Shown piece by piece: positions 24,722 to 34,750 of a DNA stretch of 64,000 nucleotides. The translations under genes were made by a program, and so were the position numbers. The DNA lies in NCBI GenBank assembly GCA_947034895.1, contig OX344765.1, forward strand, positions 25,611,001 through 25,675,000. Reading direction: 5' to 3'. Numbering within the stretch: the stretch's first letter is position 1; every line of letters starts with the position of its first letter. This DNA is from Rhytidiadelphus loreus. Lineage: Eukaryota; Streptophyta; Bryopsida; Hypnales; Hylocomiaceae. The notes beneath the pieces were generated by a model, which ran no database searches, was not told where the DNA came from, and was given only the letters and a program-made list of their open reading frames with translations.

Positions 24722-27700
24722 CTATATATTATCCGTGCTACCTCCCTCAGAAAGACGCGACGAACCCTCTTTATCCTTCAACCTTGCACTTGCACGGCGT
24801 GTTTGAGGACCAAGATTGCCCTCACTCATAGGCCCCCTGGACGTAGCTTCCATGTCTACTGCGGAAAAGTGTCGTTTCGTATCCGGAGAGTAGTCATCCT
24901 CGTCTTCAATCTTCCGTTTATTCTTCCGTTTTGGAGTCAAATCCACGTCTTCTGCCTTCAACGCTCTCAAAACAGCATCCACTTTATCTACCAAAAAGTT
25001 GACCACGTCATCATCATTTTTCATGGAAAACCACTTTGGTTCTTCTCCCCCCACTAAAAATGCCCTCCAATGCATTATGATTTCGCCCATCCTCTTATCA
25101 AATGCCCCCGCCACCTCCACCATTGAATTTTCTGTGCTTGATTGCCCATCTAGTTCCACAAAGGCACGAACTTGTGCAGCTTCCTCCAACTTTGATAAAA
25201 ACAGGGCCCTCCCTAGCAAAGTGTGATTGTAATCCCCGTATTGCTCATTAAACTCTTGTGTTGGCTCCACCTCTATCCAATTGCCATCTAGTCCTTTCTT
25301 CACTTCCTTTTCGGGAAATCGAAAGAATTTGTGGTGTTGCATGCTCCAATGGCCCCCCATACTACGACAAAACACTTCTCGATCCTCCTCGTTGGCAATA
25401 CCTCTAGCTCGCAACTCCACCTCTCGATCGTGGGTCATCCACACCAAGGAATCTATCGACACCTCCGATGATTCGTATAGCCCATGTGTAGAATTTACCG
25501 AATCCCACGTTAGACTTTTTCCCCAATGCGCATAATTTTGAAATTTGAATGGCTCTTGGTCTAACGGAAGGGTCCATCGATTGTATTCATGGCTGGGGGG
25601 CATAGCTTCCGAGATCCCGAGCATTTCGTAGAACCTAGGAGGCAAGGGAGAACGACACTCGGGGCACACCGAACGAATAAGGGATGCTCTCACGATGCAT
25701 GTGACGTGGAAAGTGTGGGGACATTGGCCCATGGTGAGGGCTCCCTTAGGCCCAAAATGAACTCGACAAAGGCTACAATGACCCTCCAATATTAAGGCCG
25801 AAGGATCACAAGCATGCACCATTGTCTTGTCATTCTTCTTGATGTGTGCCAAAAGCGTGGGATAAGGGACCCAACCTTCTTCTAGTTCCAAGGCCCAATT
25901 AATGGAGGCCACCTCTTCCTTCTTTGTGTGGTTCACACGCTCGAACATTGCATCCATGTCTCCCCAATATGTGATTTCGGTAGACCCCGTTGGCACAAAG
26001 GCAAACATCTTCTTCAAACGCCAAAGAAAGGACTCCACGCTATCGCATTCTTCATCCGACTTCATTGCCAATTTGAGTAGCCCTTTCATTGCTCGTGATA
26101 TTACAGACGGTTTGTCTTCGAGTTTTTGCACCCATGCCAACCATCGAGAGTCCAAAGTGCCCTTTGGCATACATTCATCCAATTGCACTATCCGTTGCAA
26201 TCGTTTCAACTCGGCCTCCAAACGTGTGTTTTCTTCGGTGACCTCGTTCAATTTTTGCTTCAATTCTTTGACCTCATTGCTTTCCGTTTGCATGGAAGCA
26301 TCGTGGAATGTCAAATTAGTATTACCGATGGGGGTCAAATACAACAAATCCGGATTGTTGTTTTCCTCAATGCCATCTAGTCTGTCCTCCACTTTCTCCT
26401 TTCCCTTCTCAACAACCACCTCACCTTCTCGGATTTTTTTCTTCAACGCTACAATTTCGTACTCCAAGTCTTCAATAAACTTCCTTTGGAAAAGCAATGT
26501 ATTATGGCGACGATCTGATTGAGCCTCCAATGTCTCTAGCTTCTCTTTCAATTTCGAAGCATCCGCCGCCAACTTGAGATTCTCAACATCTATACCCTTA
26601 TACTTCTTGATCTCCTTTTGGTATTCACTCAAAACCTTCAAATCTGTAACACGCTCGTCGAGAAATGGTGTCATAGATTGGCTGAACTTCACGAAGTCCA
26701 AGGCACCACTCAACAATTCAGGCGCTAATTTGGAAAAATCCGTTGCAACTTCTTGCAGCCTTGGAGCGACTTCTGCTACAAATTGAGCCGTAACTGCCAA
26801 TTTTGATGCGGTCAAAACAAAATCAGCCCATTGACTCTCGGAAGGCTCATCTTGGGTTTCCGCGCCTCCGTTACTCGTGCCATCCTCGTTGGTGTGCTCC
26901 ATGTTCTTTAAACGTTCTTCGTGTGACCGCCACAAATGTGAACCTTTACACAAAGATTCTAATAATGCAACCGAGGGCATCCGACGAACAATTTGCCATT
27001 TTGATGTCCTCAATGATGACAAATGTGGATACTTGGAATCGATAAATCCACCAAGAATGGTCTCATTTGGCAGCACGCCATTCGATTGTTCTCCATGATG
27101 AGGTGAAGGATGCACCTCAACTCCTAGATTCAATGTCGGGCTCGGTGTCTTCGGCAAACTTTGCTTCGAAGTACTTGCCAAATGATTTAAAGCATTGCTG
27201 TCTATAAGATTCTGAATGGCAATTCCCGCATTAGCAACTTCTCCCTCAATGACATCATCATGACGTTCATGTGGTGCGGATGGGGCCACGTGCTCCACCA
27301 TTGTTGTTCCATTTGGTGTGCATATCAAATCCATTGGAGGAGTTAAAAATATGTCTCCTTCCACATGCTCGCCTTTGAAATCTTGTATTGCCGTACGGTT
27401 TTGTGTTGAAGCCAATTGCATTGCCGAACTTGTGACCTCCACGTCCTTGGTCATAGTCATTGTCATTGGTTTGACCTCTCTTTTGGATTTAAATGCCTCA
27501 CTTGGCCCTGCTTGTGGATTGTACAAATCAGGAATATCTTTCCGATTACATTCAAGCACACGTGGAGCGTTCGTTGTCGTTGGAAACATGCTCCAATCCA
27601 CCTTGCGTGCCAATATCAATTCTGCATACACCATAGAAGCCAAGCTGTAGTTTATATACCCCTTGGACATTGCTTTATCCCCGAAGAGGGCCCGCCAAAC

Positions 27701-28081
27701 TTCATGCGCTCGGTGAATGAAGTGCGCATTGTTGCAATTCCCTGGTTTGCAACAAAAACCACGAGTATGGATGATGTGGGCCTCCCTAGGCTACAACTTG
27801 TCGATGTGGTACATCTTCACATACTTCTTGCACGTTTTGGAGGACCAATATTCCGCTTCCTCCGCTTCCCAACCACCCTCTGCTTTGATGTTGGGATCAT
27901 CTAAAATCTCATAGTGGAGCTCATGGGCGGTTCCCTTTGGTTTAGGCCTCCTACTATTGTCACCTCCGCCGGTCAACCCACCACTACCTTCAACGCATTG
28001 ACCACTCATGGTTGTCAACTTGAACTTGTCCCCAATTGAATTTAAATAGTCACCAAAAGTATGTGTCTTCAATCCACCCAA
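24722..28081 (-). CDS. RING-H2 finger, coiled-coil protein carried by the hAT element
   Basis: The 982-codon frame (27,670-24,722) continues in phase upstream through an in-frame TAG at 27,791-27,793 to ATG 28,081, giving about 1,119 residues. Before the stop: an acidic stretch and YWSSKTCKKYVKMYHIDK; after it: CNNAHFIHRAHEV and YAELILARKVDW. This region is shared with the small protein at 33,028-34,125. Numbering from 27,670: coiled-coil-prone heptads at about 340-500; RING-H2 at 632-672 with CSLC, GQCPHTFHVTC and CPEC; nuclear-localisation-like PKRKNKRK at 913-920; basic C-terminus. RING-H2 domains usually confer E3 ubiquitin ligase activity; the substrate is unknown. A TATA-like CTATAAGGG lies at about 28,244-28,252 in the GC-rich array. 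The TAG could be CAG mutated by C-to-T, or the working start may be 27,670. Confidence 0.85.
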
Positions 28082-28239
28082 GTTTCAATGAATGTTTGTA
28101 TGTGAACCAATAATGATAGATGAATGACCCCACCTCTCCACCATGTAGGAGCAACTGGCACAATGAAGCAACAGTAGCACATCCAACACGGTTCTGAGTC
28201 CTAGGAAGGAGAGGGAAGTGAAAAAAAACAAGAAGGCCG

Positions 28240-28612
28240 TCCGCCCTTATAGCTGTCCGAAACCAAACCTACAATCGTCCGCCACCGAACCTCCCGCGAC
28301 CAATGCGAAGCGGACCCGAACGTCCGCTCAATCGGACGGCCCATCCATCTCCAAATCCGACGCTGCCATCCGCCTTCCCGCTGCCGCCATCCGCCTGCTG
28401 CCCCCCGTCCGCGATTCCGACGCTTCCGTCCACATTTCCGACGGGCCGTCCGCCTGTCGGAGCCGCCATCCGCGTGCTGCAGGCCGCCGTCCGCCTGCTC
28501 CGACGGGTCCGTCCGCATTTCCGACGCTGCCGTCCGCCATTCCGACGGGTCCGTCTGCATTTCCGATGCTGACGTCCGCCCTTCCCTCCCCGAGGTCCGC
28601 CCAAGCACACTT
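28240..28612 (-). promoter_or_regulatory. GC-rich 21-bp-phased promoter array of the RING gene
   Basis: Consecutive 21-bp units of form CCGTCCGCATTTCCGACGCTG end near 28,570, and looser units fill the rest. Reading toward the RING gene, CTATAAGGGCGGAC gives a TATA-like core at the gene-proximal edge, about 165 bp before ATG 28,081. The unit matches the half-unit of the 24,163 array. Confidence 0.75.
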
Positions 28613-28689
28613 GGGGAGTTTGGGCCTTGTTTTCACCCTCTTGAGTCCTCTAGTCCTCTCCTGATTTCCAGAAGCATAGGATTCTTTCA

Positions 28690-29998
28690 TTTGGGAATGT
28701 AGAGATGTTGTACTAGTACCGGGTGCTCATTGATGAAGGAATGTTTCAATGTTCGATGCATTGACTTGGTTTTCATAAATGTCAAGGCAATCCACGGACT
28801 CAAAGGTAGTATTTTGACTAATGCAATGCCTCCAAACCCTTGTTAGGGTTTAGGGTATAGGGTTTAGGCCTTTCGTTGTCCAAATGGGGGTGACAATCAC
28901 AATCCTTTGTCTTTGATTTTGGATAAACAAATATGCCCCCCAAAATTCCAAATAGAACTAATAACAAAATGGAAAGGAGTTATTGAATTGCAAACAATTC
29001 CCAAGGTCCAATTCATGTAATATTCAAAGTTGATTAATTTTCCAATGGATCAAATCTTTTAGAGGTTTGAGTGCCCAAGCCATTCAAAGTGTGTTGTACG
29101 TATGAAAAAAAAAATGGCCTTTTAGTATCCACAACGAAAGAAACATTTGTCCTTGCATTTCCTAACCATGTAGATGTTTAGACTTTAAAAAATTTGCTTG
29201 AATGCCTAGTAGGGTGCACATGAACTTGTGAGGTTATAAGAAGACAAGTGTATGCACTATTTTCATAGCACGTTGTCCCACCCTAGTGATTGAGCAAGTT
29301 ATAATTTCATACTAGAATTAATTTAACTTGATATAATTGGCGCTAATATTTTAGCACCTTATGATTCTTTAAAGAATGGAAATCAATACATTGGAAATCA
29401 ATAAATTCATTCAACTCAAAGGGAGGGGGGGGAGACTTTTAGAAATCTACTTCCACACGTTTTCATGCTAGAGTATCAAAACCTTTGCAAGCCCCTAATA
29501 TCCCCTTCATGTAAAATACCATTTAAAAGAATTTTTGTCTTTGGTTTTGAAATGACCATTTTATGAGGTGTTGACATACAAGAAACAAACCTCGTAGCTT
29601 CATTTGGACAATGAGAAGCTTTAAGTTTTTTCTCGAAGTTCAAATAAGTAGAATTAAATTACCATGTGTTCAATTCTTCATTTCATTCAAAAATTTATAT
29701 CATAGGAAATTCAATTGCATCCCTAGAAAATAAGAGAAAATTATAAACTCAATGCATGCACGTAAAAACAACATAAAAAAATATGTGAATCTTTTAGATA
29801 ATTCCTAAATTCACACATCCTTTTTTCTATTTATTTTTTAATTTTTAGATCAAATGAAATCCCAGCGCCATTAGCACAAAGGAACCACATTAAAAATGAA
29901 ATTGAACCGGAGGGCCAGCCAGCTGGTGACATCAAGGATTCAAAGACCCCTAAGGCCGTAATGATGAATTTGGGCGGGATGCACTTCAAAATCCCACC
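28690..29998. other. spacer between the two divergent cargo promoters
   Basis: AT-rich, non-coding as far as seen. Near 28,840-28,872 lies a short degenerate telomere-like tract with the words TTAGGGTTTAGGG and ATAGGGTTTAGG. No gene or inserted element with clear ends was recognised. Confidence 0.5.
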
Positions 29999-30320
29999 CC
30001 CGTCCGCTTAGGCGGACCCCGCCGTCCTCCGTTCCCACGCTGCCGTCCGCGCGTCGGAGCCGCCGTCCGTGTGCTGCAGGCCGCTGTCCGGCTGCTGATC
30101 GCCGTCCGCGATTTCGGCGCTGCCGTCCGCGTCGCGGAGTCGGCGTCCGGCTGGGCGGTCTGTTCTGGTCGTCCGATGAAGCGGACTGCCGATCCGTGCG
30201 TTTCATCGGACGGCCGAAGCGAGGCGGACAGTTGGCCGTCCGGTTTGGGGTCCGTCCGCTCGTGCGGACCTCGAGGCCGTCCGCCTCATATAAGGCGGTG
30301 CGGACAGCCCGTCCGCTCTC
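29999..30320 (+). promoter_or_regulatory. GC-rich promoter array of the kinase-like gene
   Basis: CCGTCCGC-type units at about 20-21-bp spacing (GCGCGTCGGAGC, GCGATTTCGGCGCTG and GCGTCGCGGAGTCGG variants) precede a TATA-like CATATAAGG at about 30,286-30,294. A further CCGTCCGC box flanks it on each side. The predicted transcription start would be about 200 bp before ATG 30,519. Confidence 0.75.
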
Positions 30321-30518
30321 ACTTTTGCCTTCCCCCTTGTGCTTTGCAAGAGAGAGCGGAGAGCTTGGTGGTTTATCCTCCATTGGCTCCTTTCGTTGGG
30401 AAGGTAGGAGGTGGGTTTTGGGGGCCTATATTTTGCCCGTTTTTTCCAGTTTATGTGTACTTGGTGCACTGTAATTTTTTATGAATTAAATTGGGACTAA
30501 AAATTAATACTTTCTACA

Positions 30519-32003
30519 ATGCTGAGACCGAAGAGAGCGGCGAAGGGGAAGAATGTGGTGCCCGATATTGACTCAGCACGTGAACTTCCTTCCAATGCTT
30601 GCAAAGCATTCTTGATTGAATACATTGTGAAGTTTTATGAGGCGGAAACTACAGTGTCTCTTGACACTAAATATGTGAGATACCAAGAGGAATGTGTAGA
30701 CAAATTCAAGATGGATATGACACAGAAGTTCACGGATGCTCTAAACGTTCCAGAATGGATTCATGAAATGGAGAAGAAAGGCTTCCAACAATTTCTAAAG
30801 AACAGGGTGCAAGACGCATTGTGGAATGCGAAGGTGATCCTAGAAAAATACGGGAGGGAACACCGTGCAAGTGATGAAAGCTTTGAACAAGTCATTCTCA
30901 AAGCTGACTTGTTTGTTCGTCGTTGCGCTCCGTTTGCAAAGAGACGCAATCGGCGAGGGTCATTGGGTTGGTGGACTTCGGATGAAGGAGATGTAGAATT
31001 GCAACGTGGACGACGACATCTCATAGTACTACCAAACACAGCAAGGGTGATTCTACAAGATGACAAAATCTTGAAGGGCGGATACGCAACAATTCGCAGG
31101 GTTCGAATTGAAGGATGTCATGAGATTCCCACATTTTGGGAATTTGCTGCAAAGATATCTCATCAACAACGGATTCGTCCTCAACTTGCGAAGTTGGAGC
31201 ACCAAAACGAATCAATGGCAGTGAGGATTCCACATGACGGAGTTATTCGGTTTGCCGCTGTCCATGCAACAAACAATGAAGGGTATGCATATTGGTGGAA
31301 TGGTGGTACATTGCGGCAAATGTTGATTCTCGATAATGATTATCCAGATAACATTGCCATTCGATTGTCTTATTCACGACCAACGCCCGAAGAGGTGATT
31401 CAAGCTTTCCGTCTTGGTCGATGGAGAAAGAAGCGCACCGAGTTGGCATGGGCATTGGTGCATATCATGAATGCGGTCCACAATGCGGGTCATCTACACA
31501 ATGATATTTCTCCCGACAATATCATGTTTCACTTTCCTGAGGATGAATCACGTGTTTACATTGGAGTTTGCGATTGGGGCATGTCTACGGTTCGTACTGA
31601 ACCAATGAAGTCATTGTATACGTTCACATCCGCGGCAGATCGGGATGCAGCTTTGAACCGAAGGTGGTGGGTGGACCCTTCAATTGCATACGTGCACCGC
31701 AAAGATGCGAATGTGGAAATGATTCCAACTTTGTCACGTAAATCGGAGGAATATGTCGTTGGTCGAATAGCTCAACGGATCAACAAACTATGCATGTCAG
31801 AGGCCTACACATCGCTTCATCGTGAAAATGAAGGACATACGAGGTTTAGCCACCATGATTTGGCAAGGGTATTTCACCTCTACTTGGATCGCCTTTGCAA
31901 TTCAGTGATTGCGGAGCGCGGAAGTTTTTCCGAAATCATCCAACGATTTACTAATTCTTACAATTGGCCTATTCCAGATGACCACTTCCGTCACTCATAT
32001 TAA
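30519..32003 (+). CDS. protein-kinase-like protein carried by the hAT element
   Basis: An uninterrupted 494-codon frame from ATG 30,519 to TAA. Residues 1-180 are an N-terminal region rich in charged helices that I do not recognise. The kinase-like part follows: a glycine-loop-like LKGGYATIRRVRI (185-197), FAAKIS with the candidate ATP-binding Lys at about 212, catalytic loop HLHNDISPDNIMF (325-337) with Asp329 and Asn334, and CDWGMS (351-356), where DFG is replaced by DWG. The key Lys, Asp, Asn and metal-binding Asp are all present, so activity is plausible. The sequence is remote from ordinary plant receptor kinases. It is transcribed opposite to its neighbours. Being the only large frame here with no lesion suggests selection or youth. 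Function in transposition is unknown. Confidence 0.82.
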   Translation: MLRPKRAAKGKNVVPDIDSARELPSNACKAFLIEYIVKFYEAETTVSLDTKYVRYQEECVDKFKMDMTQKFTDALNVPEWIHEMEKKGFQQFLKNRVQDALWNAKVILEKYGREHRASDESFEQVILKADLFVRRCAPFAKRRNRRGSLGWWTSDEGDVELQRGRRHLIVLPNTARVILQDDKILKGGYATIRRVRIEGCHEIPTFWEFAAKISHQQRIRPQLAKLEHQNESMAVRIPHDGVIRFAAVHATNNEGYAYWWNGGTLRQMLILDNDYPDNIAIRLSYSRPTPEEVIQAFRLGRWRKKRTELAWALVHIMNAVHNAGHLHNDISPDNIMFHFPEDESRVYIGVCDWGMSTVRTEPMKSLYTFTSAADRDAALNRRWWVDPSIAYVHRKDANVEMIPTLSRKSEEYVVGRIAQRINKLCMSEAYTSLHRENEGHTRFSHHDLARVFHLYLDRLCNSVIAERGSFSEIIQRFTNSYNWPIPDDHFRHSY

Positions 32004-33027
32004 TATATGAGTGTGCTACATAGTACTATAGATTATAGAAGTAATCGATAAATGTATCAGTGAGGATGTACGTTACTATGTGTGCTAACTATAGACTATA
32101 TATACACCATCAATGTATGCCAATATATGTGAAATTGGCTTTCCGTTTTGAACATTTTGTATTTTCCGGAACACAAACTATTTAAATACAAAACATCTTT
32201 TTTGGGTGGATGAGAAATGTAGACTTGGAGTTCTTCTTCTTGATGTATCATTGATGTTGGATTGTTGGGTACCTAGCCACCTAGGTTGGCAAGGTGGTGT
32301 GCTAAATTGTATGATCTATCGTGTAAATGTGTATGGCACATGCAAGAGAATCCCCCAAATTTTCATTGGGAGGCAACAAAGTAACAACATCATTTGTATT
32401 GAAATAATACAATTATACAATATGTTGTTTTGCGAAGTTGATTTTGTTTAGGAGAAGCTTAAGTGCCAAACTCCTTGAATCAATTTTCCGTTCATTATTC
32501 TAGAACCCTAAATGAAATTAAAATTCCAAAGCATAATTGGGTTGTGGTCTTGTAAATTAAACCGAAATTGCAAATTTTAATTTGTAAAAAATTCTTTACT
32601 GAAATTTTGTCTGAGATTAAAGGCGTTCTCAATTTCAAATGCAGTGCTTATCATGCCATATCTTTCAATCCATGCAGTCAAAATTTTTGAAATTTTGGCG
32701 CCATGCTCTCAAATAAGTTATGTACAAAATACTTTATTTAAATTCCCCCCAGAAATTGATGTTGATGTTTTTCTACGGTATATACCGTAGAAGTGGTCCG
32801 AACAAATCCATTTTTCTAAAAACATCCATAGGGCTTTAGGGCTTAATTACAATATATTTTATTCATAATTTACAAATAGGAAAATACTATTTGTTAAGAG
32901 CCAACATCTTTGTACCGTGCTTGTCACTTTCTATATTATGTGGCAAGAGATTACAAATTTACAATCACTTGATTGTATTGTGAGACAACAACTACAATCT
33001 TACAAATGTCCAATAGTCCAATCTACT
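32004..33027. other. spacer between convergent kinase-like and small-protein genes
   Basis: The two genes' 3' ends face each other across this AT-rich kilobase, so it should hold both 3' UTRs. It includes a perfect 22-bp palindrome at 32,771-32,792 (listed separately). An 81-codon frame at 32,206 has no support. Confidence 0.5.
32771..32792. repeat. perfect 22-bp palindrome with no loop
   Basis: The half-site TTCTACGGTAT is followed exactly by its reverse complement. It lies between the two convergent genes. It could be a dimeric protein-binding site or a small hairpin in a 3' UTR; neither can be decided. Confidence 0.8.
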
Positions 33028-34125
33028 TCACTCAGATTCTGATTCGGTGTCATCTTTTTGGCTTGGGCCTGTACCACTAGACCTATAAACATTGAGAAAT
33101 GGTCCTCCGCCATAGTAGTCGTCTCCATATCTGTTTTGCCCACTTGCTTGTCCATAATGTCCTTGGTATGGACCTCCAAAAGTTGGAGGAATTGAATCAT
33201 TGTGAGTAGATGCTCCTTGAGTTGAACCGCCATAAGAAGGGCCTCCTTGAGGTTCATGAGAACCAACTCCAGTAGACGTAAAGTTGTATTGGGAGCCTCC
33301 CTGGTTACCTTCAAAATGATGTGTGGTTCCGTGGCTTGTCCTTGAGCTGTGATACCCCCCTTGAGGATCATTATTGTAGTGTGAAATACTTCGCGTATCT
33401 TGCGAGCCATATGCACCACGATCGGGTCTGTACACCCCATGATGGCCATATTGTCGACCACGGTCCTCTAGGCTTCTTTGCATTGCCTCTCGCATTTCTT
33501 GTTGGTATTGAATGTCCTCCCGATCTTCTGTACGCTCGTGCCTCTCTTCCATCCTCGCGGGTGTTGGAGTGTCTTTCTCATCATCATCACCTGACCATTC
33601 ATCTTCTGCATCCGGCAATACAACCGGTGGAAATCCAAACTGGCCTCGATTAGACCACTCTGGCATGCAATCGCTCGGCCCAATCCAACTGGTATAAAGT
33701 ACCGCATCACTGCGATTCAAGTGGGTAACATCTTTTCCGTAAATTGTACGCCAATCTACATCTTTGTGGAGTACAATCTCCGCCCAAACCATGGTCATGT
33801 TGGAATAGTTCATTAAATTCGGTTTGGAGTCCCGTATTTGAGCTGAACGTGTTACTTCCTCGTATCGATGAACAAAGTGTTTGCTTTGGCATGTGGAAAT
33901 TTGTCCTTCCCAACGACGAACTTGCACCTCTGCGCGTTCTCTGGACCATATTTTGGAGAGGTGCGTCATTTTGATGTACTTCTTGCACGTCGTGCAGTCC
34001 CAAGTTTTTTTGGGTTCTTCTTCCCAATCCGGTTCAGCTACACACATTTGGTTGTCCCAATCATCCCAATTTATGTCTTGGGATTTGCCCTTCTTACTGG
34101 ACTTCGATTTCTTATTGCGAGGCAT
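33028..34125 (-). CDS. small acidic protein sharing the RING protein's N-terminal domain, with a G/Y/S/Q/H-rich tail
   Basis: 365 codons from ATG 34,125, chosen because the following MPRNKKSKSSKKGKS is a plausible basic start; the frame stays open 11 codons further. Residues about 40-135 parallel the RING protein: WDCTTCKKYIKMTHLSKIW versus WSSKTCKKYVKMYHIDK, CQSKHFVHRYEEV versus CNNAHFIHRAHEV, and VWAEIVLHKDVDW versus VYAELILARKVDW, then LY and GPS. The Cys/His pattern suggests metal binding, which is inference. The C-terminal half is low complexity (Gly, Tyr, Ser, Gln, His), resembling disordered condensate-forming tails, and ends DTESESE. A TATA-like ATAAATAG on this strand at about 34,294-34,301 lies at the edge of the right-end array. 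The two related proteins probably arose by duplication within the element. Confidence 0.8.
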   Translation of the reverse strand: MPRNKKSKSSKKGKSQDINWDDWDNQMCVAEPDWEEEPKKTWDCTTCKKYIKMTHLSKIWSRERAEVQVRRWEGQISTCQSKHFVHRYEEVTRSAQIRDSKPNLMNYSNMTMVWAEIVLHKDVDWRTIYGKDVTHLNRSDAVLYTSWIGPSDCMPEWSNRGQFGFPPVVLPDAEDEWSGDDDEKDTPTPARMEERHERTEDREDIQYQQEMREAMQRSLEDRGRQYGHHGVYRPDRGAYGSQDTRSISHYNNDPQGGYHSSRTSHGTTHHFEGNQGGSQYNFTSTGVGSHEPQGGPSYGGSTQGASTHNDSIPPTFGGPYQGHYGQASGQNRYGDDYYGGGPFLNVYRSSGTGPSQKDDTESESE

Positions 34126-34289
34126 GGTAAGCTTGCTTAAATGATTAATGATTCGCACTTACACTTGAAACAATTTAGGGTTCGATCACAATCATTTGCA
34201 CACCAAAATGGAAGAGGCGCACAGAGCCTTAGGCACTAGATCACCCACTCCGCAAGGGAAACGATTGTAGCAAAATAAGCCGTGCTCTC

Positions 34290-34739
34290 CGCTATTTATG
34301 CAGTCGGACGGCATGAATCCATGTACGGGAGCATCGGACGGCACACATGCGGACGGCAAGATCGAACGGTGGAAAATCGGCGTACGTCACATCGCACGGT
34401 CACCGTCCAAAGCGGACGGGCCCTCGACGGGCGGACGGACATCCGGTCGCCAGTCCGCCCCTGTTCCGTCGGGCCGTCCGCTTCTGCTCCATCGGGCCGT
34501 CCGCTCCTGTACCGTCGGCCCGTCCGCTTTTGTTCCGTCGGGCCGTCCGCTTCTGATCCGACGGGGCGTCCGCTTCTGTACCGTCGGCCCGTCCGCTCCT
34601 GCTCCAACAGGCCGTCCGCTCGTGTTCCGTCGGAAGAATCGGCCGTCCGCTCGTCCAGCGGTCAAATGCCATCTACCGCCAGGTATGTCAAAAGACGTCC
34701 TGGGGTCAGCGTCCGCGGACTCGGGACGTCCGGACGCCC
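34290..34739 (-). promoter_or_regulatory. right subterminal GC-rich array and small-protein promoter
   Basis: Eight 23-bp units run from 34,453 to 34,636, each starting GTCCGC and ending near TCGGGCC (starts 34,453, 34,476, 34,499, 34,522, 34,545, 34,568, 34,591, 34,614). Looser CGGACGG words flank them. Closest to the terminus is GTCCGCGGACTCGGGACGTC, echoing the left end. The array combines an upstream promoter position with a transposon-end position. Confidence 0.85.
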
Positions 34740-34750
34740 TGTCAACCCTG
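34740..34750 (-). repeat. right terminal inverted repeat of the hAT element
   Basis: TGTCAACCCTG, the reverse complement of CAGGGTTGACA. It is followed directly by the second CTTGAAAT at 34,751-34,758. Confidence 0.92.

Larger units (their letters stand above)
19979..34750. mobile_element. giant hAT transposon carrying four protein-coding units
   Basis: Left terminus CAAGGTTGACA (19,979-19,989) and right terminus TGTCAACCCTG (34,740-34,750) pair in 10 of 11 positions. Both begin with the CA(A/G)GG type of hAT ends. The 8 bp CTTGAAAT stand immediately outside each end (19,971-19,978 and 34,751-34,758), the duplication length diagnostic of hAT. Both subterminal regions contain CGTCCGGACGTCC. 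Inside are a transposase with DUF659 and hATC regions, a RING-H2 coiled-coil protein, a kinase-like protein and a small protein related to the RING protein's N-terminus. Autonomous plant hATs are usually about 3-5 kb, so 14.8 kb is exceptional. The intact duplication suggests fairly recent insertion, although two genes contain stop codons. Confidence 0.93.

Noticed and set aside
25902..26522. 206-codon top-strand frame
   Set aside because: Antisense shadow of the RING protein coding region.
28201..28690. Frames of 90-148 codons in the 28.2-28.7 kb array
   Set aside because: Repeat-derived, overlapping the promoter array of the RING gene.
33000..33461. 153-codon frame overlapping the small hAT protein
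   Set aside because: Same-strand shadow of the 33,028-34,125 gene, which has the paralogous domain and the correct start region.
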